Counted from the stretch's first letter, positions 53,900-63,017 are shown. The stretch: DNA of 64,000 bases from JADFQT01 sp965216025 (GCA_965216025.1 CBDCEX010000014.1:248001-312000), one strand, 5' to 3'. The notes: a model not told the origin generated them from the sequence alone. Translations and numbers: made by a program.

Positions 53900-54000
53900 A
53901 GTCAAACACGGAAAAGACATCTACAATCGGTTTGAAGGGCGTGGACCTTCCTGTGATCCGGAAAGGGTCCGGGCCGCAGATCCTCGTTCTTCATGGTGGC
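53900..54000 (+). pseudogene. Alpha/beta-hydrolase N-terminal remnant
   Basis: One frame encodes LKGVDLPVIRKGSGPQILVLHGG, the N-terminal beta strands and oxyanion loop of an alpha/beta hydrolase, and then loses similarity. Just upstream of the CNNM/CorC gene. Fragment only. Confidence 0.55.
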
Positions 54001-54067
54001 GACGGGCCCATCTCCCTTAGCCGTCCGTAGGCGTCAGCCGAACGTAGGAGGTTTTCAGAAACCGAAA

Positions 54068-55350
54068 ATGGAACCAGCAGACCTCTTAAAGCTGATTTTT
54101 CTTCTTATTTGCCTGATTCTATCCGCCTTTTGCTCCTCCGCCGAACCCGCCTTCATCGCCTTCCCTCGGGCACGTCTCCTTCACTTGGTAAACACGGGGC
54201 ACCCCAAAGCTAACCTGGTATCCAGGTTGATTCAGCGTCCGGAACGACTTCTGGCCACTGTATTGCTTAGCAATAACCTGGTAAATACCGCAGCCGCTGC
54301 CGTGGGTACCGCTTTAGCCATAAGCCTAATAGGCAATAATACGGCAGCCGTATTGGTCTCCACCTTTGGGGTTCTTTCCTGTTGCTCGTGTTCAGCGAAG
54401 CCTTGCCCAAGTCCATCGCGTGGAACCGGCCCCAGCAGGTAGCCTTTGCCTATTCCCGCCCTTTGGTTGTGGTGCAGTGGTTCCTATCTCCGTCAATCTG
54501 GCTGCTTCAAGGGATAACCTCCCTGTTCATCAAAGTTTTGGGTGTCCACTCTCCCGCATCTCAGGTCAATGAGGAGGAAATCCGGACTCTGATTGCCCTG
54601 GGCGCCCAATCGGGAGACGTGGACCGGTCAGAGGCGGCGCTCTTAGAGAAGGTGTTCCGGTTCGGTGACCGTATAATTCGAGAGGTAATAACTCCCAGGC
54701 CAGAAATTATATGGATTACCCCGCAGACTACGCTGGAGGAACTCTTGTCGGTGTATTTGGAGCATAGCCACACCCGCTTTCCGGTATGCGAAGACTCGGT
54801 GGACAATGTCTTGGGCGTTCTGGCGATTAAGGACGTGCTGACGGCTTTGGGCCGTGAACAGCTGCAACGTCAAGACAGCGTTGGTAATTTAATGAGGCCG
54901 GCTTATTTCGCGCCGGAAACCAGCATCATTAGCAATACGTTCTACGCTATGCGGGAAAAAGGTGTCAGCCTGGTTCTGGCTGTGGACGAGTTCGGCGGCA
55001 TTGCCGGGTTGGCTACTTTGAAGCAGTTGTCAGGGGTGATCGTAGGTGAAATGGGTGAGGAAGGCAGTGCTCCCGAAGAACCTTACGTCTCTATAGACGA
55101 CTATACTTTTCGTCTGGACGCTGGCGTGGGCATCTCAGAAATCAACGACAAGCTGAACGTGAACTTGCCCGAAGGCAGCTACCATACAGTGGCTGGATTT
55201 ATTCTGGACCGACTGGGGCGCATCCCCCAGGAAGGCGACGTCGTCGAGTACCATGATTTGAGGTTAACAGTTAAAACGATGGATGGAGTCAGGATTGCCG
55301 TGGTGGAGTTGCTCCGGCTCCGAAATCTGGAAGGTGGCGCAAACCTGTAA
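54068..55350 (+). pseudogene. CNNM/CorC-type transporter-associated protein, frameshifted
   Basis: Full-length member of the CNNM/CorC family, about 427 residues, in two frames. The first (54068-about 54375) encodes the start of the CNNM membrane domain (LIFLLICLILSAFCSSAEPAF). The second encodes the rest of that domain, a CBS pair (EVITPRPEIIWITP; VDEFGGIAGLAT) and the CorC/HlyC domain (LNVNLPEGSYHTVAGFIL). One T is missing at about 54375 (expected VLFLLLVFSEA). The protein would act in Mg2+/Co2+ efflux or membrane damage resistance. A paralogue fragment lies at 1292-1848. Confidence 0.85.
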
Positions 55351-55433
55351 TGACTGCGAAATGGTCGCAATCTTGCCGGCTGTCATCGTTGAGCTGGAAA
55401 CCCGGCTGAAAAGCCCTGTTGTGACTAGATGAG

Positions 55434-55778
55434 GTGGAGGATAGCAAGTGGACTGTGCCAAGTCTGAAGCATCGGCTAGAAACCCAATTGGCCCGCGGCA
55501 ATGTTTTCGCCGGAACTCCCGATCAGGTCTTTCAACAACTGAAGAATTTCTGGGAGTACTCGGGGGGATTCGGACATCTGTTAATGATGGGTCAAGCCGG
55601 CTTCTTGACCTACGATGAGACCCTGCGTTCAATGACTCTGTTTACCCAAGACGTCTACCCCCGGCTCAAGGAATTAACGGCGTGTTACGATGCGGGGGCC
55701 ATGAAGGAGCTCAGATGGTCCCAGCCCGACGTCGAGGAATTCGACGTGGGTTTGCTGGCATCCGAATTCGTCAGGTAA
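55434..55778 (+). pseudogene. LLM oxidoreductase C-terminal fragment
   Basis: 114 codons: QLARGNVFAGTPDQVFQQLKNFW and SGGFGHLLMMGQAGFLTYDETLRSMTLFTQDVYPRL, the C-terminal part of LLM monooxygenases of the alkane type. The barrel core is absent. ATG at 55434 is inside it, so no complete protein is made. Shows a further lost LLM gene in this neighbourhood. Confidence 0.8.
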
Positions 55779-55880
55779 GCTGGAGAATTACCGAGGGCGC
55801 CAACCCTTTTCCGCTCCGGCCTCTCGCAACGACCTGGCCTGGGCGACAGCATCCTGCCCAAAACAGCAATGGAGGTTCCA

Positions 55881-56897
55881 ATGCCTTACGGAGGAAACGA
55901 CTGGCTCGCATTAACCCCGGAACCAACCCTAGAACCGGATATGCCCATCTGCGATCCCCATCACCATTTTTGGGATCTCCGTCCAGATCGAATTCCCTAC
56001 CAAAGATACCTGCTTCACGAGCTGGCCGCTGATATTAATAGTGGACACAACGTGCGGTCTACGGCCTTCATCGAAGCCAGATCGATGTATCGGACTGACG
56101 GACCGGAGGAACTGCGTTCGGTCGGCGAAGTCGAGTTTGTCCAAGGCCTGGCTGCGGCCAGCGCCAGCGGATTGTACGGACCAACCAAAGCGGCGGCAGC
56201 CATCATCGGAAACGCCGACTTGAGCCTGGGCGAAAGGGTTGAACCGGTTCTGGAAGCGCTGCAGGCCGCCAGCCCCAACCGATTTCGTGGTGTTCGTCGC
56301 TCCGCCGCCTGGGATCCCCATCCAGACGTAGAAAACCGGGCCGAGCCAGGCCTGCTGGCCAGTGACAGCTTTCGGACCGGCGCTCGAGTGCTGGCGCGAA
56401 GGGGATTGTCCCTGGAGAATACTCTGTATTTCCCCCAACTGCCGGAGCTGGTAGATTTTGCCAACGCGGTCCCAGACTTAACCATAGTCTTGAATCACAT
56501 CGGAGGGTTATACCGAGTAGGCTCATACGCCAATCGAGACGATGAGGTTCTCCCCGCTTGGCGAAGCGGCATTGCCGCGGTAGCTGCCTGCCCCAATATA
56601 TATCTTAAGCTAGGCGGTGTCGGGCAGCCTCGTTACGGTTTCGATTGGTATACCTGGGACAAGCCAATTGGCTCCGAGGAGATGGCCCAAGCATTGTCTC
56701 CTTTGATGAATTACTGTATCGAGCAATTCGGACCGGGCCGGTGCATGTTTGAAAGCAACTTCCCGCCGGATAAAGTGTCGTCTTCATACAACGTGCTGTT
56801 TAACGCTTTTAAAAGGCTATCAGAAGGCTACTCGGCTTCGGAGCGCGCCGCCCTGTTTCACGATGCCGCCACCAGGGTATACCGGATCGACAAATAG
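55881..56897 (+). CDS. Amidohydrolase (amidohydrolase_2 family)
   Basis: 338 residues. ICDPHHHFWDLRPDRIPY at the N-terminus contains the metal-binding His pair (HxH) of the TIM-barrel family that includes lactonases and decarboxylases. LNHIGG follows in the middle, and FESNFPPDKV near the C-terminus carries a conserved catalytic Asp. Start ATG at 55881 follows GGAGG with a 5-base gap; the upstream ATG at 55869 overlaps the signal. A decayed partial copy of this gene is at 35404-35541. Confidence 0.9.
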   Translation: MPYGGNDWLALTPEPTLEPDMPICDPHHHFWDLRPDRIPYQRYLLHELAADINSGHNVRSTAFIEARSMYRTDGPEELRSVGEVEFVQGLAAASASGLYGPTKAAAAIIGNADLSLGERVEPVLEALQAASPNRFRGVRRSAAWDPHPDVENRAEPGLLASDSFRTGARVLARRGLSLENTLYFPQLPELVDFANAVPDLTIVLNHIGGLYRVGSYANRDDEVLPAWRSGIAAVAACPNIYLKLGGVGQPRYGFDWYTWDKPIGSEEMAQALSPLMNYCIEQFGPGRCMFESNFPPDKVSSSYNVLFNAFKRLSEGYSASERAALFHDAATRVYRIDK

Positions 56898-56949
56898 CCA
56901 GGACTGATACTGCACCCCCTAAAGCTACTGCGCGTGGAGAGAGTTTGGC

Positions 56950-57726
56950 ATGTCTACCAACGATTTTCCCTCCCTGGATCAACTAAACCTGTCTGTCAAC
57001 TCTTTCTACCCCCGTCGGAATTGGATTCCAGTACCTCCCGGGGCTGTGGCCCACATGATAACCGTGGAAGATGGGGTAACCCTTTCCTGCCGCTTTTTCC
57101 CATCCGGAGCCACCAACCCCACCATATTGTTTTTTTATGGTAACGGGGAGACTGCCGTCGACTATGATGATATAGCTCCCTTCTACACTCAGATTGGCGT
57201 CAATTTTTTCATCGCCGACTATCGCGGTTACGGCGCCAGCAGCGGCTCTCCTACTTATAGCTCTATGCTTTCGGACGCCCACAAAGTGGTAGCGGAGCTC
57301 CAGACAATCCTGAGCGCCGATGGGTACAGCGGCCCCCTCTACGTCATGGGACGTTCTATGGGACGTCACTCAGCCTTTGAGCTGGGCGCCAGGACACCGG
57401 ATGTGCTCAAAGGCATGATAATAGAAAGCGGACGTCCCACCCTGGGTCAATTCCTGCATGGACTAGAACCCGATCTTGCCACCATGTTGGAAGCCACCCA
57501 TCGGGACAAGGTTCGTTCCGTCCAACTTCCGGTTTTGGTAATCCATGGGGAAGAGGACACTCTGGCGCCGGTTCAACAAGCGGTGGACATGTATCACGAC
57601 TTTGTGTCTCCAAACAAACGGTTGTTGACCATACCAGGAGCCGGGCATAACAACCTTCTACATCTGGGGCTCGGGGAATATTTCGAGGCCATCCGTGCTT
57701 TTGTCGCCGGGGACTCAACGCAATGA
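56950..57726 (+). CDS. Alpha/beta hydrolase
   Basis: 258 residues. The nucleophile elbow is GRSMG with Ser136, the acid is Asp203 in HGEEDTLAP and the His is His233 in GAGHNN. Oxyanion loop FFYGNGE. This is the Bem46-like serine-hydrolase branch. Substrate unknown. GGAGAGAG before the ATG; 53 bases from the preceding amidohydrolase gene in the same direction, so possibly co-transcribed with it and with the ASST-like gene at 57790. Confidence 0.88.
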   Translation: MSTNDFPSLDQLNLSVNSFYPRRNWIPVPPGAVAHMITVEDGVTLSCRFFPSGATNPTILFFYGNGETAVDYDDIAPFYTQIGVNFFIADYRGYGASSGSPTYSSMLSDAHKVVAELQTILSADGYSGPLYVMGRSMGRHSAFELGARTPDVLKGMIIESGRPTLGQFLHGLEPDLATMLEATHRDKVRSVQLPVLVIHGEEDTLAPVQQAVDMYHDFVSPNKRLLTIPGAGHNNLLHLGLGEYFEAIRAFVAGDSTQ

Positions 57727-57789
57727 TCTCTTCCTACACGCCTCCTGGACTGGGCCGGACTGAAATTTTATGAGGAGTCGGAAATCACC

Positions 57790-58917
57790 ATGGGTTGGTC
57801 TACACATCATCCTAATGGGCTAATCTATTACGCACCACAGCACTCCTACCGGGGCTACACTTTGATCACCAGTTCCCGAGGCACCGACGCCTACCTTCTT
57901 GATATGGAAGGCCGAGTTTGCCATCGTTGGCATCTGGAGGAAGGTATCAGCTACGGGTATCTCCTCTCCAACGGCCATCTCTTGATGAGGAAGAATCCTC
58001 CCACTGCTACAGATGGTAGGCCACGGGGAGCGAGGACGGCGGTAGGCGCCGTGATTGAGCTAGATTGGGACGGCAATCTGGTTTGGGCCTATCGAAACCC
58101 CATGGTGCACCACGATTTTCAGCGCCTGCCCAATGGGAACACCCTGGTGCTGGTATTTGAGGATATTCCCCCCGAAGTCGCCGCCCAAGTCAAGGGCGGA
58201 ATCGTCGACGAAGACGTCGCTGAGCCAATGCTGGGAGACGTGGTGCACGAGGTCACGCCGGCGGGGAATATCGTCGATTCCTGGCGCTCTTGGGAGCATC
58301 TCAACGTTGACGAGGACGTGATTTGTTTCCTAGAAAACCGGTATGAATGGACTCACCAAAACTCGTTGAATATAACCGCCAATGGAGACTTACTGGTCAG
58401 CTTTCGCCAGACCAGCACCGTGGGCATCGTGGACCGGGCTAGTGGTGAATTCAGCTGGAAATGGGGACCGGGAGAGATCTCCCACCAGCATAATCCCACC
58501 TATCTGGACAACGGGCACGTGCTAATTTTCGACAACGGCCCCCACCACGTGGGTGCCTCCTTCTCTCGCGTCGTCGAGGTAGACCCCAATACCAACGAGT
58601 TGGCCTGGGAGTACAGCGGCGATCCACCCATCTCTTTTTACAGCTACCACATAAGCGGCGCCGAACGCCTTCCCAACGGCAACACGCTGATTAGCGAGGG
58701 CGCTCCAGGACGCATTTTCGAGGTTACCCATAACAAAGAGATAGTTTGGGAATACATCAATCCCTTCCGATCCAATGGCGGTGGTGGTGGCGGGGGTAAC
58801 GCCCCGAACTCGGTATTCCGAGCCCACCGTTACGGGCCGGACCACCCGGGCTTGCGGGACCATAATTTGGATCCGTCCCGTTACGCCAACATCAACCGGA
58901 TCTATGGCGTGAGTTGA
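57790..58917 (+). CDS. Arylsulfotransferase-like (ASST) beta-propeller protein
   Basis: 375 residues with blades such as GYTLITSSRGTDAYLLDMEG, VHHDFQRLPNGNTLVL, EWTHQNSLNITANGDLLVS and AERLPNGNTLISEGAPGRIFEV. This matches the ASST family, which transfers sulfate between phenolic compounds in the periplasm. No signal peptide is visible, and I cannot confirm all the catalytic histidines. Polyglycine near residue 340. GAGGAG lies before the ATG. Third in line after the amidohydrolase and alpha/beta hydrolase genes. Confidence 0.85.
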   Translation: MGWSTHHPNGLIYYAPQHSYRGYTLITSSRGTDAYLLDMEGRVCHRWHLEEGISYGYLLSNGHLLMRKNPPTATDGRPRGARTAVGAVIELDWDGNLVWAYRNPMVHHDFQRLPNGNTLVLVFEDIPPEVAAQVKGGIVDEDVAEPMLGDVVHEVTPAGNIVDSWRSWEHLNVDEDVICFLENRYEWTHQNSLNITANGDLLVSFRQTSTVGIVDRASGEFSWKWGPGEISHQHNPTYLDNGHVLIFDNGPHHVGASFSRVVEVDPNTNELAWEYSGDPPISFYSYHISGAERLPNGNTLISEGAPGRIFEVTHNKEIVWEYINPFRSNGGGGGGGNAPNSVFRAHRYGPDHPGLRDHNLDPSRYANINRIYGVS

Positions 58918-58952
58918 GCCACGTTGCCTCTGCCTTCTCAGTTCATAAATCA

Positions 58953-59204
58953 ATGGTTACCGTGTTGTACCACGGGGGTTATTCCGCTACTGGAGTTCCG
59001 CGAGGCACCGGGCTGGCAGCTCTCATTTCGGTGATATCGGGAGAGCCTCTTCCGGGGCTACTTTTTCAGACCATGAGAAATCTAGATCCGGCCACGGTCC
59101 ACTTTGATGGTGCTCGTAGTCGCAGCAAGGCCAGGCCAGCCGCTCGCCTTCCGGCAGAAGACTACGAAATACATGAAGCTGTGTGTATTCCGAGCGAAAT
59201 CTGA
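58953..59204 (+). CDS. Small hypothetical protein, doubtful
   Basis: A frame of about 83 codons (MVTVLYHGGYSATGVPRGTGLAALIS...) just after the ASST-like gene. I do not recognise a family and the ribosome binding site is poor. Could be a fragment of another gene. Confidence 0.25.
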   Translation: MVTVLYHGGYSATGVPRGTGLAALISVISGEPLPGLLFQTMRNLDPATVHFDGARSRSKARPAARLPAEDYEIHEAVCIPSEI

Positions 59205-59284
59205 TTTTCTTCGGCTTCTGTAGTATTATTTGCCTTATTCACCAACAAAAGCTAAATCAAGGCAGGAACGGATTGGGAGTATAG

Positions 59285-60274
59285 ATGATGGCAGATAGTA
59301 TGACTATTCTGGTGGGCACGGTGGGACAGGGAATCATCCGGAGTGAGGATGGGGGAGAAAGCTGGCAGCGGGTGGGCATCAACTCGGGGCTGCACTCCGA
59401 CGCGCTGGTGAGGACGGTTGTTAACCACCCGGAGCGGCCGGAGGTGGTGTTTACCGGTACCGACAAAGGGCTGTACCGCAGCGAAGACGGCGGGAAAAAC
59501 TGGCAGCTAAACGATTCAGCGCTGAAAGATTACTGCGTGTGGGCTCTGGCCATAGATCGGGCCGATCCCAACACCATGTATGCTGGTACCGGAACGCCGG
59601 ACCCGGCTACCATTTTCCGCTCTTCGGATGGCGGCAGGACCTGGGAGCAGCGCCCGGTTGAGGTTGCCAAGGAATGTCCGGCGGTAGGGGTGCCCCGGGT
59701 GACCGGCATAGCCATTGATCCGGAGAACCGCCAGGACATTTGGGTGGGTTTTGAGGTAGATGGCGTGCGCAGGAGCACCGATGGTGGTGACACCTGGCAA
59801 AAGATAAACGGTGCCATCCCCAATCTCGACGTTCACAATGTCGCCGTAGCGGCCGGACCGCCCAAGACCGTGGTGGTGGTGGTTAATAACGACGTTTATA
59901 CCAGCGACGACGGGGGAAATTCTTGGCAGGCTATCGGCATAAAAGACGTTTTCCCCATGACCTACCCCAGGGGCATAATGGTTAAGCCCGACAATCCCCA
60001 GACTATCTTCGTCACGATTGGCGACACCACCCCAGGCCGCACCGGAACCGTAATGCGGTCCACCGACACCGGTAAAACCTGGCATAATCTCTCCTTACCG
60101 GTACAGCCCAATACGGCGATGTGGGTGGTGAACGCCCAGCCTTTCAACCCTCAGGTGATTTTCGCCGGAAGCCGCTATGGATATCTCTACCGTAGTGACG
60201 ACGGAGGAGATTCCTGGAGCAAGCTTTGGAGGGAGTTCAGCGAGATTTCCTCTCTGCTGTGGATGCCCAACTGA
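59285..60274 (+). CDS. BNR/Asp-box beta-propeller protein
   Basis: 329 residues with repeated Asp-box motifs, such as SEDGGESWQRV, SEDGGKNWQL, SSDGGRTWEQ, STDGGDTWQKI, SDDGGNSWQAI and SDDGGDSWSKL. These sialidase-like (BNR) repeats form a beta propeller; sialidase catalytic residues are not visible, so it is not a real sialidase. No signal peptide. The TGA stop overlaps the first base of the MITE-like element at 60274, so the C-terminus may have been changed by that insertion. Confidence 0.85.
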   Translation: MMADSMTILVGTVGQGIIRSEDGGESWQRVGINSGLHSDALVRTVVNHPERPEVVFTGTDKGLYRSEDGGKNWQLNDSALKDYCVWALAIDRADPNTMYAGTGTPDPATIFRSSDGGRTWEQRPVEVAKECPAVGVPRVTGIAIDPENRQDIWVGFEVDGVRRSTDGGDTWQKINGAIPNLDVHNVAVAAGPPKTVVVVVNNDVYTSDDGGNSWQAIGIKDVFPMTYPRGIMVKPDNPQTIFVTIGDTTPGRTGTVMRSTDTGKTWHNLSLPVQPNTAMWVVNAQPFNPQVIFAGSRYGYLYRSDDGGDSWSKLWREFSEISSLLWMPN

Positions 60275-60503
60275 ACCAAAGCCAAAGTGGAATCTACAAC
60301 AACACCGAATGGGGCAGCGCTGCCAACACCGTCATTCCGGCGAACGCCGGAATCCAGGGAACAGCACAGAACGTACTTTCCTGGACACCGGCTTACGCCG
60401 GTGTGACGAAGGACTTTGCTCGTTCAGGTTGCGCTAACTAACACACTGCCGATTGCCGAAGCAGACTCTGAGCTTTAGCTGAATGTAGTTTTCACCTTAG
60501 TAT
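60274..60503 (+). mobile_element. MITE-like element with IS630-A-type ends, copy 2
   Basis: 230 bp, inverted relative to 48539-48768. Its ends read AACCAAAGCCAAAGTGGAAT and (inward) ATACTAAGGTGAAAACTAC, like IS630-A. The interior has palindromic modules GTCATTCCGGCGAACGCCGG and CACCGGCTTACGCCGGTGTG. The flanking dinucleotides are TG and CA in place of TA. It abuts IS630-B copy 2 to the right (60508). Confidence 0.8.
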
Positions 60504-60590
60504 CAGACCAATTCTGAATAAAGAGTGAAGGAAAAGGGTAGGAGGATGGTGTATGTAGTGGAGATAAAATGAAGGGAAAATAGCCAAGGA

Positions 60591-61121
60591 GTGAGGGACG
60601 AAGGGATGGGAAAAGGAGTGAAAGTTGACTGGCAAGAAAGCAGCGAGGAATTGAAACAGCTTTACCAGAAAGAGGTACATCCCCAACGGCGTACCCGACT
60701 GCAAGCCTTCTGGCAGCTGAGCCAGGGGAAACGCATTCAGGATGTAGTGGATACGACCGGGGCATCCTACCGCAGCATGGAACAGTGGCTCAGGTGGTAT
60801 CGACGAGGTGGACTTGGCGAAGTTCTGAGACGGGTGGTAGGGCACCAGGCCAAGGGCAAAAAGCCCTATCTAAACCCGCTGCAGCAAAGAGCGCTGGTGG
60901 CCAAGGTGCAACTGGGCCAGTTCCGGACGGTCTGGGATGCAAAGGAGTGGGTCTGGGGACGCTGGGGGGTGCGTTATACCTATAAAGGCATGTATTCCCT
61001 GATGAAGGGGCTTGGGCTGGGGTTGAAAGTCCCCCGACCCCATTCCGATAAAGCCGATGCAAAACAGCAGATGGCCTGGAAAAAAGGGGCCTACTGGATG
61101 CCTTGGGCCAGGCTGGAATGA
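60591..61121 (+). CDS. IS630-B transposase, DNA-binding frame (orfA), copy 2
   Basis: 176 residues, identical in protein to copy 1. HTH parts as there. The A6 run is at 61080-61085; the frame ends at 61121 after KKGAYWMPWARLE. Frame 0, with the catalytic frame in -1. Confidence 0.88.
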   Translation: MRDEGMGKGVKVDWQESSEELKQLYQKEVHPQRRTRLQAFWQLSQGKRIQDVVDTTGASYRSMEQWLRWYRRGGLGEVLRRVVGHQAKGKKPYLNPLQQRALVAKVQLGQFRTVWDAKEWVWGRWGVRYTYKGMYSLMKGLGLGLKVPRPHSDKADAKQQMAWKKGAYWMPWARLE

Positions 61122-61639
61122 CTACTGCCTCCCGGTTATGGCACTGTGACGAGATGCGTTTTGGTCTCTGGGGGCAGGTGCGGCGGCGCTGGGGTCTGAA
61201 AGGGAAGAAGATTATCCAGCCGATGCAGATCGTGTTCCGTTGGAGCTATTTGGTGCTGGCGGTGGACGTGGGGCGGGGTGAACTACACTGGGGGTGGTCC
61301 CAGGGCATGAACCAGCAACAGTTGGTTCCCATATTTGAGCAGTGGCCCATGGATGGGGTGGTGTGGGATGGAGCCCCCAGTCACAGAGGTAAACTCATGG
61401 GCCAGCTGGGCTTTGGGCGAATATCTCTACCGGCCTACTCGCCGGAGTTGAATCCAGCGGAAAGGGTCTTTGAGGAAGTGCGCCGGCACATTGAAGGAGA
61501 GGTATATCCTTCCCTAGAGGCCAAAAGGTCGGCCATAGAACACCTGCTGCGGCAACTGAAGGCTGACAAACCACGCTTAAAGCGGCTGATAGGTTGGGAC
61601 TGGCTCCAGCGGGCTTTGGCTCAACTTCCCAACGCTTAA
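61103..61639 (+). CDS. IS630-B transposase, catalytic frame (orfB), copy 2
   Basis: 178 residues with the DDE residues in HCDEMRFGL, WDGAPSHRG and NPAERVFEE. Reading from the A6 run in the -1 frame gives KKRGLLDALGQAGMTTASRLW, a natural continuation, supporting expression as a fusion. Arg follows EAK here, in place of Ser in copy 1. Confidence 0.88.
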   Translation: MGQAGMTTASRLWHCDEMRFGLWGQVRRRWGLKGKKIIQPMQIVFRWSYLVLAVDVGRGELHWGWSQGMNQQQLVPIFEQWPMDGVVWDGAPSHRGKLMGQLGFGRISLPAYSPELNPAERVFEEVRRHIEGEVYPSLEAKRSAIEHLLRQLKADKPRLKRLIGWDWLQRALAQLPNA

Positions 61640-61666
61640 CTCTGCCGCTTATAAACAGAATTGGTA

Positions 61667-61880
61667 TAAGGCCCATCAGGCAGTGATAGAAACGTACCAG
61701 CGGTTCCCGGCCAGGGGAGAGTACGTCCGTTACATCCGCAGCACCTACATTCCAGGGGAGTCGAGATGCCTGTTCCTGTTTGATGCTCCCAACGCGGCAC
61801 CTGTTGAAGAGGTCAATGAGGTCGCGAAGTTGCCATACACTCGTGTCGTGGAGGCCATTGACTTACCCGCAGAAGCGTAG
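61667..61880 (+). pseudogene. DUF4242-like protein, N-terminally truncated
   Basis: About 70 residues: YVRYIRSTYIPGESRCLFLFDAPNAAPVEEVNEVAKLPYTRVVEAIDL. This is the C-terminal two-thirds of the DUF4242 (nickel-binding-like) ferredoxin fold. The N-terminal strand is missing because IS630-B copy 2 ends just before it (61664). A short frame from 61683 could still be made but lacks the first beta strand. Confidence 0.7.
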
Positions 61881-62147
61881 ACGCTTCTTTCCTCCACTCT
61901 GGCGGTGGGGAAGAGCCACCCAGGCCACGAGCATGTCCCGTGGCATTTTCATCCAACTACTGGCATCCTAACTACGTCCCAGTAGGAAGTGACAACCAAA
62001 AAAACGACCTCTTTTCCGGTTGGGTACGGGTGAGTTTTGTACTCCGACGCCACCCACTATTACAGGTTTAGCCGCGTGATATGGAGGCTTAGCGGGGGCC
62101 ACCACCCCAGCTATCCTGAGACTTGGCTCTCATGATTCAGTTGGGTA
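61881..62147. other. Intergenic, nothing recognised
   Basis: No gene seen between the DUF4242 fragment and the end of hflC. The region is the 3' end of two convergent units. Confidence 0.5.
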
Positions 62148-63017
62148 TCAAACCTTCAGACTCCCCTGATAGCGAGAGAGCCTCGTATCTCCCGCCAATG
62201 CCTGGATATAGCTGTTTATGATCCGTGCCTCTGTATCCGAATTGATCATATTAGCCTGCCGCTGGGCTTCCGCGAGGATAAAATCGCGATCCCGGTCGGC
62301 CCCTGCGCGAATCTTCAGGTCTTCTTCTTCACCTTCAGCCCGAAAACGGGTGGCGATTCGGTTTCGCTCCGCCCGCATGCGGGTGTAAATGCTTGGGGTC
62401 ACTTGATCAGGGAAGTTGACTCGCTTGATGCGTACATCGACAATTTCGATGCCGAAATTCTGCGTGGCAACGGTCGTCCTGACTTCAGCCAGCACTTCAT
62501 CCATAAGCTCGGTACGGGTTTCCGTCCCTTCAAAATGAGGTAACCCTTCGCCATCTGCCACTGGGTTTCCGCTCTCATCCAGAACCGGTCTTGAGCCAAT
62601 TATTTCAAACCGATCCCGTAATGCCACCTGGTCCCGCAAAATAGATGTGACTATATCTCCCAAACGGCTTCTGGCGCCGGTTTCGGTCTGCAAGGTCCGC
62701 CGGAATTGAACCGGGTCGACAATGCGGTAACGAACGTAGGAATCGATGATCAGGTTCTGCTTTTCTCTATCCGGCATGGCTACGGGAGGAGCGTCGATTC
62801 GCAGAATACGCTTGTCGAGATTGAGGGCGTTCTCGGCAAAGGGGGTCTTCCAGTATAGTCCCGGCTGGATTCTGGTAGCTTTGACCTCGCCGAACCGCAG
62901 ATTAAGCGTTTGTTCGGTCACGTCCACGGTGTACAAAGCCTGGCTCAGGATAGCCAGACCGATTAACAGGAGCACAACGACCGCGACAATTACTCCGATA
63001 ATGGTTGAGTTCCTCAT
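62148..63017 (-). CDS. hflC: Protease modulator HflC
   Basis: A 289-residue membrane-anchored SPFH/prohibitin-domain protein. One N-terminal membrane segment (VIVAVVVLLLIGLAILSQAL) and the SPFH domain (TVDVTEQTLNLRFGEVKATRIQPGLYWKTPF, RVNFPDQVTPSIYTRMRAERNRIATRFRAEGEEE) are present. HflC and HflK form a ring complex that modulates the FtsH protease. The start ATG (63017-63015) overlaps the hflK stop by four bases (ATGA), so the pair is co-translated. Confidence 0.95.
   Translation of the reverse strand: MRNSTIIGVIVAVVVLLLIGLAILSQALYTVDVTEQTLNLRFGEVKATRIQPGLYWKTPFAENALNLDKRILRIDAPPVAMPDREKQNLIIDSYVRYRIVDPVQFRRTLQTETGARSRLGDIVTSILRDQVALRDRFEIIGSRPVLDESGNPVADGEGLPHFEGTETRTELMDEVLAEVRTTVATQNFGIEIVDVRIKRVNFPDQVTPSIYTRMRAERNRIATRFRAEGEEEDLKIRAGADRDRDFILAEAQRQANMINSDTEARIINSYIQALAGDTRLSRYQGSLKV

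Larger units (their letters stand above)
60508..61664 (+). mobile_element. IS630-B copy 2
   Basis: 1157 bp, same ends (CCAATTCTG/CAGAATTGG) and length as copy 1 at 41285-42441, with a TA at the right end (61665-61666). The left flank is GA, not TA, a change next to the MITE-like element. It has split a DUF4242-like gene, whose tail continues at 61667. Differs from copy 1 by few bases. Confidence 0.92.

Noticed and set aside
61980..62110. Apparent similarity between translated 61980-62110 (HYYRF..) and 8969-9175 (HHYYRIS..)
   Set aside because: Only a few residues agree and neither stretch has a clear gene; not enough to claim a shared family.
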